Shown here: in pieces, positions 40,811-51,833 of the stretch
Layout of the letters: each line of letters begins with the position of its first letter
How positions within the stretch are numbered: position 1 is the first letter of the stretch
Assembly (NCBI GenBank): GCA_021018995.1
Contig: CM037596.1
Span: forward strand, 9,189,501 to 9,253,500
Origin: Chloranthus sessilifolius
Taxonomy: Eukaryota > Streptophyta > Magnoliopsida > Chloranthales > Chloranthaceae
DNA: 64,000 nt
Direction: 5' to 3'
Position numbers and translations under genes: made by a program
The notes under the pieces: generated by a model
What the model was told of the DNA's origin: nothing
The model's input: only the letters and a program-made list of their open reading frames with translations
The model's database searches: none

Positions 40811-41027
40811 TGTAAACCAGAAACATGTTTGTGGAATCTCCACGATACTTGTAATTCAATGGAAATTTTGATCAAATCTGATTTAAGGAACAGATTTTGT
40901 ATGTGCATGACCAAGTGAATGTGTTTTTATGGAAATATGAGCCACTTGATGTCATAAACTGTCAAAAATAATCAAAGAACCAAAGAACTTGAAAGTCTGA
41001 AGAAATTGGGCAAAACCGATTAATCGA

Positions 41028-41745
41028 ATTTTAAATCGATTAATCGATTTTGTTCGATTAGTCGACTGGCAGGTGCCAGTGACTAGAAAATTGAATAAGA
41101 GTTAGAATATACATAGAAGGTAATTTCGATTGATCGAGTGATAATTCCGATTAATCGATTTGGGATCGATTAATCGATTTTGGAAATTCGATTAATCGAA
41201 TTGAGTATTCGATTAATCGAACTGCATGTTCAATTAATCGAACAAACTGGGAATGTTAGAAGAAATTGGGAATAAATTAATGAAATTTTGATTAATCGAA
41301 GCGGTTTCGATTAATTGATTTGAGATTTCGATTAATCGAGCTGGATCCCCGATTAATCGATTTACTTAAGGGACTTGGAAGAAATTGAAGTCAAGAGACG
41401 ATTTCGATTAATCGAAGTAAAATTTCGATTAATCGATTTGGAATTTCGATTAATCGAATCATTGTTCGATTAATCGAATAACTTAAAGAATCTTGATATT
41501 TTTGGAAGTTACTGCATGATTTCGATTAATCGATTTTGAAATTTCGATTAATCAAAATGGATTTCGATTAATCGACTGGCTCGCGCCAGTGAGCTCTAAA
41601 ACTTAAATTTTTAAACGAATACGATTTCGATTAATCGATTTTGACCTTCGATTGATCGATTTGTAAAATCGATTAATCGATTTTGCGCGGCTTAACCTAG
41701 TTTTGAATCTCGATTAATCGATTCTGAATTTCGATTAATCGAGCC
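41028..41745. repeat. Internal palindrome array, word TCGATTAATCGA
   Basis: Roughly 19 exact CGATTAATCG cores and about six near variants in 720 bp. It is the same word as in the LTRs of this element but a separate block, between pol and the extra ORF. It ends six bases before a TATA box. Confidence 0.92.
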
Positions 41746-41749
41746 AAGA

Positions 41750-41762
41750 CCTATATATTGAA
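41750..41762 (+). promoter_or_regulatory. Candidate TATA box of the extra ORF
   Basis: CCTATATATTGAAAA directly follows the palindrome array. The first ATG of the extra ORF region is 236 bp downstream at 41988. A T/C-rich leader lies between them. The promoter role is inferred from layout. Confidence 0.5.
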
Positions 41763-41987
41763 AATTAGGGATTTTCTTCCCCATTCTAATCATTTCAGCT
41801 CTCGAGAATTTGGGCATTTGACCTTCTCCTTCTTCTCCAACCATCCGACGCCCTAGGGTTGCACATTCGTTGGTGTTTCGGATCGGATTCACGTGCTAGC
41901 GCATCCAAAACCCACGGTAAACCCTAATTTCGTACTTTTCCTCCAATTTGAGCTAGCTAAACCCTAGATTTTTGCCATTTTCTAAAA

Positions 41988-43585
41988 ATGCCGCCCAAAA
42001 CCCAGTTGTCTTCGAAGAAGGCAACCTCTAAGTTGCCGGTTAGGCGTAAGAACGCCGCACCACCACCACCTACCCCATCGCCGGTGAGGACTCCGTGACC
42101 GTCGACATCGGAGACCACCTCCTCCGCTCGACGAGTTCGCCCACAGTCTTCCCCCCCACCACCCACTAATGTGGTGCAACCAAATGAATGGTGGGCGGCC
42201 AAGACCTTCGAGGTCGAATATATTATCGACCCAACCCTATTCATAAATCCCGATTTACCGGGCGAGACCCAATGGGCTCGAAACTACCTCAACAACGCCG
42301 GTCTCGGCAACCTTCTCAAACCAATCCTGGGTTCTTACTACCCTAGATTGGTGAGATTATTTTACCAAGGGCTTGTGGACGGCCCGACCGATAATGTGAT
42401 CAAGACCACCATCGAGGGTCGCGACTACATGATCACACGTCGTCATATACACGAGGTGCTCGAGTGCTACCTCGATTTCACCCCTAAGACCACCCTATTC
42501 CCACCCTTTGAGGAGGACCCTCGATTTGAGGAGATCATGACCCGTATGACCAACGGGAAAAAGGGGTCGGGATCCTCCATCAAGAGGGTTGACCTTTCCC
42601 ACTACATGTGGATGCTTGATTCGATAATCAAGTGTAACCTATACCCGATGCGCCACGATACGGAGGGCGTAGACAAAGTGCAACAGGCACTTTATGCGGC
42701 CTTCTGTGGCCGATGGTTTGATGCTACCATGGTCATCCTAGAAGGGATGAGGTACATAAAGGGAAAATTGATGAAGGGCAACATGAGGCCCAAGGAGAAG
42801 ATGCCATATGCTCGGCTCATCTCGAGCATGTTGGAGTGCTACTCCGACGATCCCTCCTACATCATCTCGCCTCACGAGGTGAGGGCTACGGATCGCGTGA
42901 AGACGTTTTCGAAGTCTTCATGGACCCGTAGCTACAACCTGCTCAAGCGGACTCTACCGGCTCCGGGTCCCGCCCTGCATAGCAGCAGTGAGCACCACCG
43001 CCACCCCACCACCACAGAGACCGCCTTCCATCCTCCCACACAAGCCTCTCACCGACACCTCCACCCACTCTACCGCCACACCCACCTCGTCCCACGCAGC
43101 ACGCTTCGCCCAGGCCGACCATAGAGGAGGTGTTGGCCCGTATGGAGGCCAACAACGAAAGGATAAACCGGAGGATGGATTTCCTTCTCTTCCACACCCT
43201 CCGCCACATCTACCCGACCGACTATCGCCGCTACCTCGCCCAGGAGGAGGAGTGGACAGCCGGACGCACAGCCTTCCACCGAGGACCCGTCTTCCATCCT
43301 ACCACAGCCACTACAGACGCGGCTCCTTCCACATCTACATCTGCTCCGCCGACTGAGACGCTTCCACCACAGCCGCCGCTACCTCCGACGCCTTGCCAAA
43401 GACAGCTTCCACCATTGCAGCCCACAGATACTCCAAAGAGACCCGCCATCGCCATCGCACTGTCACCAGACGAGGCGATCTGCAACATACCGACCACCAT
43501 GGCGAGGGACTCAATCTTGTATTTATCGACTTTTTCTTGTATAGCTGTAGATTATTTTGTACGCCAACTCATGTGGCCCTTGTAA
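41988..43585 (+). mobile_element. Extra ORF region of the chromovirus (putative plant transposon protein domain)
   Basis: A GC-rich region unlike the AT-rich LTRs and pol. The residues FYQGLVDGPTDNVIKTTIEG and MITRRHIHEVLE match the domain annotated in plants as putative plant transposon protein. A Pro/Ser/Thr-rich tail follows, with an RMEANNERINRRMDFLLFHT-like helix. Its function is unknown. It lies in sense orientation between pol and the 3' LTR. It is part of the fossil element and is broken. Confidence 0.75.
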
Positions 43586-43782
43586 AATTTTCAGATATTA
43601 ATAGAAATCAAAATTTTTGAGTACATTATTTCAATTCCTTAAATTTACTTCTATGCTTGTGTTGTGAACACCTAAATGAGTCTAAGTCAACTGGACCACC
43701 TCACCTGAGAGCGTGAGGGGGGGGGGGGAGAGAGAGACCCAGACCGACAAACCTTGGATTATTTTCGGGGACGAAAATTTCC

Positions 43783-43795
43783 AAGGTGGGGAGGA
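43783..43795 (+). other. Polypurine tract
   Basis: AAGGTGGGGAGGA immediately before the 3' LTR, the expected plus-strand primer. Confidence 0.85.
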
Positions 43796-46279
43796 TGTTA
43801 TAGCCCGAAAAATCACGCCAAACTGTGACCTCGGGATCCGTGCCCGATCGGCCATAGGTTTGACCAAATAGAAGTCCAATAGTTAGTATGGGGTGTGATG
43901 AACGGATGAGATGTGATGGGTTGAGTGTCTATGTGGTGTATGATGGAAAATGCGAAGTCGCATACACCTACTGCGGTGTATGTGCTCAACACACAAGGAA
44001 GGGGGAAAGATAAAAGGGTTTAATAACCCTAAAATTCTGGAAATTGGTTGTTGAAGGAGTAAAGAAGAGAGAAAGAGGAGTGAGAGGTTGAGCAAGCATT
44101 ATTGTGAGGGATTGGAAGGGGGATTCTAGCATTAAAGAGGCCGATTTAGCGAGGAGAATCCGTTCAAGCTAAAGCTGGAACCCTAGCCTCTCCAACCATG
44201 GATTTGAAATCAATTTGAGATTGATTGAAGGTAAGAGTTATGTAGTTTAAATGCATGGATTGTAAGGGTAAATAGTGGTTAGAAATAGTGTAAAATATAG
44301 GATAAAAGTATAGAAAAATAGAGGAAAAAGAGTGGAAAAAGAGTGGAAAAAGATTGGGAAGAACAGCCAAAAGGAGGCTGAATCTAGCAATTTCGATTAA
44401 TCGAAATTGGGTTTCGATTAATCGAAATTGGCCAAGAAGTTGAAAAGTCAGAGGACCCTGATTTCGATTAATCGAATTGGGTTTCGATTAATCGACTTTG
44501 AATTTCGATTAATCGAATTGGAAATCGATTGATCGACTGGGAACCTACAGTGAACTCCAATGGAGGAAAGAAAATAGCTTGGAGAAATCGACTAATCGAA
44601 ATGGGAATTCGATTAATCGATTTAGAATTTCGATTAATCGATTAATCGATTTTGAAAATTCGATTACTCGAATTGAGAATCGACAGATAGAGTGGAGAAT
44701 TTCGGTTAATCGAATTGGGTTTCGATTAATCGATTTTGGAAATCGATTAATCGAATCAGATTCGATTAATCGATTTTGGAGTTCGATTAATCGACTGTGC
44801 TAAATTTTGTTGACTTTTGAGTCTGACTTTAAGCTTCATGGAGGGTCTTGGACCTCCTTTATTGTATCTTTAGTGATGTGTTTCACCTGTTATGTGGTAC
44901 CATAGGTGGTACGTGTGAACTACTGTACAAGGAGCCACGTGGGACCTTGATGCGTTGAGCAAACAAAGACTTGAGGTAGGGAACACCTTGAACATGTACT
45001 TTATTTTACAAGAGCATGTATGTAGTGATATAGAATTCAAATTCAAATGTTTTATTGCTTAAGAATTGTGAAAAGTGTGTGTGTGTGACATCCATAAGAG
45101 TAATTATAATGAGCCATCCCCAGGGGATGAAGAAGTAAAGAGATAAGAGCATCAGGTGTGATGCAAGTGAATGGATACATCCTAGGGATATATCCAAGAT
45201 TGAATCATGTTTGATAGGGCCTAACTGATATAAGATAGCACACTTACACGGTGAATAACTATATGTAAGGCACCGATATTTTTGTTATTTGAGGTTTGAT
45301 AGGGTACCCCACCGACGTGGCGGGATATCCACGACTGACACGGCAGGATATCCGTGACCGATACGGCGGCGAAACCGTAAGCCAGTGCGGAGGCTTATCC
45401 GTACAAAGTAAGCACACCCCAGGGGTGTTGATTTGAGACAAGTGAAACCCCGCCACCAATCCCCAGGGGAAAGGGGCTTGGGTACTATATTGTATTCCCA
45501 GGGAATACGTTAAAAGTGTCTATATAGATGACGATGATGGGTATCTCATCGGGGCTCGATGCTATATTGCTCGGGGATTACTTAAGTTGAAAGTTTAAGT
45601 TCTGCTTTAGGCCTTTTCAGCATCATTCATGAGTAAATAAAAGACACGAGTAAACTACCAGTAAAATGTAATACTTTTTAACTGTTTTATCAGTAATTGC
45701 ATAGACACATCATGCATGTCATATCATGAAATATATGTGAGTAATAATTTATATGTTCAACTGTGTTTTGTTCCCTATTGAGCTAGGATGTAGCTCACCC
45801 TATAGACTATACGTCGCAGGTCCACTACTAGCAGCTGCCGAGGCTTCAGGAGACGCTGACCCCGGTGAGTCGGACCTTGCGGCCGGCGAAGAGTTGGAGC
45901 CACCTCCTGAGGACTTCTTCTAGAGGACTCCGTTGTGCCGCTTTGAGGGCTTTTTGATAGAGATTTGTACGGCTTGGTATGTCAAACCTTGTTTTGGTTA
46001 AACCATGTATATATTGAGTTTAGGATTATTCTTTTGGGGCGAACCATCCGTGATGATTGCTATCATCGATGGTTCGGATCGGTTCTCCATTCATGCAGAG
46101 GCATGAGGGTAGAATTGTCTTTTGGAGAATTGCTTTAATATAGATTTAAATTCCGCAATTTCGTTTATTATTTCATTTTATGCTTGATATGCCAATGTTC
46201 CGTGCTTAGCTAAGGGGCACGGTCAAGATGATCGTGCTGATGGTACGGGTTTCGGGGTGCCGAAATCCAGGCTGTCACA
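43796..46279 (+). repeat. 3' LTR of the chromovirus
   Basis: It starts TGTTATAGCCCG and ends AGGCTGTCACA, followed by the target duplication ttttg. It contains the array at 44390-44798, which differs from the 5' LTR array mainly by gained and lost units. Confidence 0.93.
44390..44798. repeat. Palindrome array in the 3' LTR
   Basis: The same TCGATTAATCGA word as at 33968-34424, with a local run CGATTAATCGATTAATCGAT that suggests unit expansion. Confidence 0.9.
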
Positions 46280-46291
46280 TTTTGATCCATG

Positions 46292-46540
46292 ATCTTTCAC
46301 ACAATAGATCTTGAACTATGGCCCACCCATTAAACCGTCAGATATTGATTCCACATAAAACATACCTCCAAAAGTGACACAAGAATCCTTCTCATGGTAA
46401 ACCAAGATTAAGATTACTTTTGGGGATATGTGCAATGTGAAATCAACATTTGACCATATGATAGGTGGGTCATGATGTCACGATCTATTTCTTAAAGATT
46501 GGGATGAAAAATAATCTCCATATTTCGGATTCAACGATGT
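46292..46540. mobile_element. Foldback MITE relic
   Basis: AACCGTCAGATATTGATTCC, CCAAAAGTGACA and, inverted, GATTACTTTTGGGGATATGTG, AAATCAACATTTGACC form arms of the foldback family seen at 24814-25204. Confidence 0.65.
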
Positions 46541-46549
46541 CAATGGTGG

Positions 46550-47750
46550 AGCCATCACCTTCGGTTGCCAATTCTTCAGCTGCAAATCCCCCCACCCAAA
46601 GCTAGTTGTCACAGGGTACTTCTTTTCGACACCTGTGCGGCTGTTCGCTGCCGCTACAGCGAGGTCAACCAATCCAACCATCACTCTGATACCACATGCC
46701 TAGAGGATGGGAACTCCCGCTCATAACTGCCTGCTCTCGAGGCCAACCATATTAACGTATTGTGTCTCCTCACAACACGCATGTCAGCACCTCAGTGCCT
46801 CACTTAACCTGCCCAGCTTCACCATATGCCACACACTAGTACCTCGCCCGTGACAATAGCATGCATCTTCTCATGCTGTCCTATTCCATGCACGTGTCGC
46901 TAATATATTGAACCAAGTCCACTAACGTGTGTGGTTCATGCAGCCAATACACATCGGCATTTGGCCCTCAGCTAACATGCACCACAGTATCCCATGTAGC
47001 CCTCGAATGCCCTTGTGAAGTTGTCAACCCATGTGCACCGTGACACCAGCCCGATGCAACATGACAATCTTACCTTGGGTGATACATGACATGGCCGCAA
47101 TGACGTCCTAGGCTCACCCTTTGAGACCTAAGAGACCAATGCGCCCATCCCGTAACGCAAAACCCCATGTGTAGGGAAATAGTTCCACATCTCCCTTCCT
47201 CAAGTATAGTCTAAACACCATGTCAAGCCATCCAGTAGGAGAACCTCAAACATATTAGTTTGACATACCACCATGGCACACGACCCTCTGCCCATGGCAC
47301 ACATTGTCATCCTCTATGGTTTGACATAAATCATGACACATGAACCTCTGCCCGTTGCACACATTGCCATCCTCAATTGCAACACGCCCCTTTGAGGCTC
47401 AACATCATCATGTCACGCGATCGTGTCGCATCCGTGTTGCGAGGCCCTCATTATCTCATGTCGCGTGTCCCCTTTGCGCCACATGGCGTGCCCTCATGGC
47501 ACCAGAATGTCGAGTGTCCTCTTGACACCACATGACGTGCCCCCATGGCAGCAGGATGTCGCGTGCCCTTTTGATAATATATCGCATGCCTCTGCACGGA
47601 GCATCAAGTTTCATGTCCCACATGCGTCTAGTTGTCACACTAGATCTTCACCTAGCTCTGATCACCGTCGCCTTATACATTTGGGAAACGCGCACGCGCC
47701 ACAAGGCCATGTGCCTCCGCAGTCACGTGTCATATAATTAGCTCTAAGGT
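46550..47750 (-). mobile_element. LTR-element relic (minus strand), C-rich
   Basis: On the minus strand TGTGGTATCAGAGTGATGG near 46678-46697 reads as an LTR end plus primer site. The LTR body, 46698 to about 47750, is C-rich and unlike its neighbours. It holds two to three diverged copies of a ~55-bp unit with CACATGGCGTGCCCTCATGG and GATGTCGCGTGCCC (47450-47590). No coding domain is recognised. Confidence 0.5.
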
Positions 47751-47759
47751 CTGACTACC

Positions 47760-48310
47760 TACTTATTAGCCAAATGTCCAGCTCATGCCTACTTATTAGT
47801 AATCAAATTAATGGCACCGTGAAATAGTGCTAGGCTAGGCCGACACTAAGCACATAACCACAACTGAAAAAAACCGTTATAGCAATAGATATGGATAAGG
47901 ATGCATCTACAACCACAAGTGTCTTTTAGTTGTTGTCAGAGTGATCAGCACGGTTGAAATTAGAATTGTCAAATCTTGTGATGTCAATTAACTTGGGATG
48001 AAAGAAAGGCATTGTTGTCAAGTGGGTTGTCTCGTGACCTCAAGGGCTGCATAACTGTGGACCTTACAGTTGAGCTAATGGCCTAACCCCATGTCAAGCG
48101 GCTTGGCAGGCACATACCATTAGCAGTTTAGCCCTGTAAACCAAGCATGAAAGCCTTGGGGCCAGAACTTGTCCAATGGTGACCTCACAGTTTACAACTT
48201 AGAATCTAGCACAAACCATTAAAATAGTTAGTTGAGATGGCTCGAGGACAAGTGTTGGCTGATTCTTGAAAAGGGCTCAAATGAGTTGATTGACAGTTAA
48301 GTGGTGTAAT
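47760..48310. other. Non-coding stretch, possible SINE piece
   Basis: On the minus strand, GGCCATTAGCTCAACTG (A-box-like) at about 48070-48086 and CCCTTGAGGTCACGAG further on resemble a SINE head. Nothing else is recognised. Confidence 0.3.
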
Positions 48311-48608
48311 CATAGATCAAAATCTCGGTTTCGGTTTCGGTTTCGGTCAGGACCCGAATCGTAAATTGGTCAAAATTTCGAAAATTTCGGTCAAATTTTC
48401 AATAAATTTCAAGTATTTTTTAAAATATGATCCGAACTTTACCCAACTTTGCCAAATTTTATTTTCTTAGTTTTTTTTAAGCTATTTAACATTATTAGAA
48501 TAAATATATATCATGTTTCGGTTTCGTTCATAACCCGAATTGTAAATTGGTCAAAATTTTAGTAATTTTCGATCAACTTTTCAATTATTTTCGGAAAATG
48601 CAATCTAA

Positions 48609-49124
48609 AGATCATATGTACTTGCACTCGCTTTTTAAATGATTGCACTAAGGTTAAAAAAAACCTTTGTATTTTAGAGACATGTGATACGTGAAAATGC
48701 AATCTGGGCCGTTTGATCTAAAGTTCATGATCTATAGATCCTTAGTGGACAAGATTGGCATGAAATATAATTTTCATCATTTGATTAAATATAGTCAAAG
48801 GCTATTATATCAGACGGTAATTTGATATCATACCGTAATTTGAAAACACAATCTGAGCCGTCTGATCTAAAGTTCATGATTTATAGATCCTTAGTGGACA
48901 AGATTGACATGAAATATAATCTTCATCATGTGATTAAATATAGTCAAAGGCTATTATATAATATGTAAATTGTGTTTTGCTTTAATCTTATCTATCAAGT
49001 ATTTATAGATCATGAACTTTATATTAGATGGTCTAAATTGCATTTTCACACGTCATGTGTCCCTAAAATAGAAAGTCTCTCTTTTACCTCATGCAATCAC
49101 TTAAAATGCCTGTACATATGATAT
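48609..49124. mobile_element. Foldback element, TIR ATCATATGTAC
   Basis: The arms (about 130 bp) carry CTAAAGTTCATGATCTATAG and, inverted, CTATAAATACTTGATAG-flanked copies. A block of about 120 bp (GATCCTTAGTGGACAAGATT, AAATATAGTCAAAGGC) is repeated in tandem at 48690-48805 and 48835-48955. Confidence 0.7.
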
Positions 49125-49459
49125 ATAGTAATAAAACCCTCTCTCTCTCTCTATTATAATTCACCAAAACCAAACCGAAACCCACAGGTCTCTCTCTTGT
49201 CTAAACCTACACGGCAGAAAAAAAAAAAAAATAGAGGAGAAGGAAGAAGAAAGAAAGGAAAAATAGAGGAAGAAGAAGAAGAAGAGCCAGGTACCTTATT
49301 TTTTTAGGAAAAACAAAAGAAAAGAAATGGGTAAATTTCTTTTTTTCAAAATCTAGGTTTAAACTCTATTAAAAAAGAAAGGAAATTTTTTTTTTTTTTT
49401 TTTTTTTTACAAAAATTGGGTTTAAACCCTCCTAAAAAATTTTCAAAAGTGAAATATGT

Positions 49460-49575
49460 GATCTCGGCCGATAATTTGAAATTATCGGCCGAAAATTTTA
49501 ATTTTCAAATTATGGCTGATAATTTCAAATTATCGGCCGATAATTTGAAAATTCAGCCGATAATTTCATATTTTC
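49460..49575. repeat. Palindrome zone, word CGGCCGATAATTT
   Basis: CGGCCGATAATTTGAAATTA is followed by its inverse ATCGGCCG, and the pattern repeats about three times in 110 bp near the right end of the hAT element. Confidence 0.8.
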
Positions 49576-49685
49576 GGTGGGGGGGGGGGGGGGGGGTTTG
49601 TGGTTTTCCTTTTCGGTCTTGACCGAAACCGAGACGTCTCGGATAAAAATTTGAATTTTTGGCCGAGATTTTGATCCATGGGTAT

Positions 49686-49812
49686 AACCATGGTTTGAAA
49701 TCTCGGATTTCGGGAGTGACAGTGTTAAAGGGTGTAACCATGGTTTGAAATCTCGGATTTCGGAGTTGTCTTAGAAAGCCCCGAGACCAAAACGTCTCGG
49801 CAAGATAGCGTG
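49686..49812. repeat. Duplicated hAT-type end
   Basis: GTAACCATGGTTTGAAATCT followed by CGGATTTCGG occurs at 49684-49715 and again at 49736-49766. CATGGTTTGAAATCTCGG resembles the hAT ends nearby, so these look like truncated ends. Confidence 0.6.
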
Positions 49813-49819
49813 AAATGAA

Positions 49820-50323
49820 AATAGCTTTTGGATGATCTTATACCATTAAAAAATACTCTAAGGTTATATCATGTGACAAATATCATGTGACAAATACTCT
49901 AAACAGTCCAAGTAGCTGTATCATCCGATCCAAGATATCCAATAGTAGTCGTTAAAGAATAAAAATAATAGTGATATTAGGGTGCATAGATTTGGACACC
50001 CCATGATAATTATTCACAAGATCATCACATAGATAGAATATAATAATATAAAATAGTATCAGGCCTACAAAAAGAATTTGAGTAATACACTTTTTATAGT
50101 GTACAAGCCAAATGCCTTAAGGTTGCATTTGGGCACGTAGATTTGGATTTGGGAATTTCAAATTTAGGCATTTCAAATTTCAAATTCAGGCATTTTAAAT
50201 TCAAAATTTGAAAAATTTGGATTTACAAATCTCTTCTTTGGATATTACTTCATTTGGCTGTTTTTTTTTTTATATAAAAGAAACTTATATTTCAGTGGTT
50301 TCCTTCATATATTCTACGTAAAT
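49820..50323. other. Dispersed-repeat relic and AT-rich stretch
   Basis: 49820-49965 is a diverged copy of 5935-6110, with the word ATCATGTGACAAATA duplicated. 50130-50220 repeats the word ATTTCAAATT. No gene. Confidence 0.5.
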
Positions 50324-50905
50324 AGGGATGCAAGTTCGGTGTACCGAATCGAATCGAATCCAATTTTTTCGATTTTCGGATCGGTACACGATAAATTGAA
50401 ACCGAACCAAAATATATCGGTTTCGGTACACCGAATTCCTTCAACACATAAATCGTTCCCAGACCGAAACTGAAATTTTTGGTGTTCGATTTGGTTTCGT
50501 CTGATTTGGTTTGCTTTGGTTTGGGTTTAGGGGGAAAAAGAAAGTCGAAAATAAACTAGCAATTTTTTTTTTGAATCCAAATCGAAACAAACCGAACCGA
50601 ATCGAACACCGAAAAAGTCGATTTCGGTACACCGAATTCCTGCAACACAAATCGTTCCCGAACCGAAACCGAATTTTTTCGGTGTTCGATTCAGTTTACT
50701 TCGGTTTGGGTTCGAAAAAAATAAAAATAAAACTGGGTGCAACCAACAATTTTTTTCCGAATCCAAATCAAAGACCAAAAAATTCAATTTCGGTACACAA
50801 ATTTCCTTCAGCACATAAACTGTTCCCGAACCGAAGCTAAATTTTTCGGTGTTCGATTCGGTTCGGTTTTAGTTCATCAGAAAAAAAAAATTGAGTGCAT
50901 CCAAC
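50324..50905. mobile_element. Non-autonomous element with three tandem CCGAAACCGAA-rich units
   Basis: Units containing TCGGTACACCGAATTCC, ATCGTTCCCGAACCGAAAC and TTCGGTGTTCGATTCGGTT start near 50424, 50624 and 50793 (spacing about 200 and 170 bp). Opening TAGGGATGCAAGTTCGG resembles the hAT MITE end at 18844. The right end is not fixed. Confidence 0.6.
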
Positions 50906-51545
50906 ATTTTCTTGGTTGCACCCAAGGGGCACTATACAAAGGTAGGTTGCAACAGTAAAAAATTAATCATTGCAGCTCAGCAGCGACTGCAACGGCTAAT
51001 TTTCTAGCCGTTGTAATAACTACTTAAGTTTGGATTGAGTCAGTTCGAATCGAGTTGGATCTAATTCGGTCTGGTGCCCGTTTAATCCAATTCAATTACC
51101 ATCATTTCGGTTCGATTTAATTCGAATTATCTCATGCCCAACCCAATCAGATTGATCAAACTTAAAAATATTAAATTTAGGCTGATCGAATATTATATCA
51201 AACCGCACTTATAATAGTACAATATATATTAGTGGAAGATTTAAATTTTCAAATAAAATCCAGAAGGTGCTATTTACGATAAACACATAAATTTCTAAAT
51301 TTTAGTTGATTTATCAAATCTAAATTCCAATATAAAACGGAAAGGTTTATTTGAATTTAAGAGCTCTAGATCCTAGATCCACGTTACCAAAGGCGGCCTA
51401 AATAAGTTTCAATATAAAAGTAATATTCATGAGGTTGTTTCTTGGAACGAATCACAAGATGGATGGCTAATATTGGCATTGTTATTACATAATATGGGAT
51501 AATAGTTCGGGACAAATGGTGTTCCAAAGATCTGATGCCATTAAA

Positions 51546-51547
<2 letters not shown>
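50906..51547. other. Non-coding stretch
   Basis: 51020-51130 is rich in TCGGTTCGA-type words, a decayed relative of the previous element. The rest is AT-rich with nothing recognised. Confidence 0.4.

Positions 51548-51588
<41 letters not shown>
51548..51588. repeat. (TA)n microsatellite
   Basis: About 20 TA units. Confidence 0.95.
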
Positions 51589-51592
<4 letters not shown>

Positions 51593-51656
51593 ATAATCGT
51601 ACCAACCGAGCGATCCATTTTTCATCTCACACATGATATTTTTCATTATCCCACAC

Positions 51657-51830
51657 TTAATATCAGCCATTAAAATTTAAAAAAACGGTTGTGCCTGTAA
51701 ATACGGTAAACTGTAATGATGTAGTGTAATCCACACATGGGATGGGTTAAATCTCCTAAAACATCATTTTGGGAATGTTGCAGTTGAAACAATGATGGAT
51801 GGCTAAACCGGCGTTTAAACACCAAATGAA
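51657..51830 (+). repeat. Dispersed repeat; empty site for the MITE at 11430
   Basis: AATATCAGCCATTAAAA here is uninterrupted, whereas the related copy at 11421-11715 is split by a MITE at this word. Confidence 0.7.
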
Positions 51831-51833
51831 TGT

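Larger units (their letters stand above)
33382..46279 (+). mobile_element. Ty3/gypsy chromovirus (Tekay/Del-like), nearly complete but broken
   Basis: A 12.9-kb LTR retrotransposon. It has two LTRs of about 2.48 kb (33382-35862 and 43796-46279), TSD ttttg on both sides, a TGGTATCAAAGCC primer site and a purine tract before the 3' LTR. The order gag, protease, RT, RNase H, integrase, chromodomain-like end fits a chromovirus. A further ORF region and a palindrome array lie between pol and the 3' LTR. The LTRs differ by roughly 1-2 percent plus a few indels by eye, suggesting an insertion on the order of a million years ago. It is broken, with several interruptions in gag, pol and the extra ORF. 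Confidence 0.93.
32427..46291. mobile_element. Non-autonomous hAT element, split by the chromovirus
   Basis: The left end reads CGTAGATCAAAATCTCGG and the inverted right end CATGGATCAAAATCTCGG. Flanks atctctca (32419-32426) and atctttca (46292-46299) match at 7 of 8. Its own sequence is about 970 bp: 32427-33381, plus 46280-46291 after the chromovirus. The interior has TTTCGGTTTC words and foldback-family blocks. It shares its left part with 48311-49680. Confidence 0.85.
48311..49680. mobile_element. Non-autonomous hAT element, TIR CATAGATCAAAATCTCGG
   Basis: A 1,370-bp element. The inverted right end reads CATGGATCAAAATCTCGG. Flanks ggtgtaat (48303-48310) and ggtataac (49681-49688) match at 6 of 8, both differences being transitions. 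The left part (TTTCGGTTTCGGTTTCGGTC, GTAAATTGGTCAAAATTTCG) is shared with 32427-33381. It contains a foldback insertion, long A and T runs, and a palindromic zone. Confidence 0.75.

Noticed and set aside
41028-41745. CRISPR-like array
   Set aside because: Units are short palindromes with irregular spacing and repeat-like spacers in a plant retroelement; there is no cas context.
42943-43500. Antisense ORFs in the GC-rich extra-ORF region
   Set aside because: High GC removes stop codons in all frames; the sense frame carries the recognisable domain.
48325-48350. Telomere-like repeat
   Set aside because: The hexamer is TTTCGG, repeated three or four times, not the plant TTTAGGG, and it belongs to the hAT element's end.
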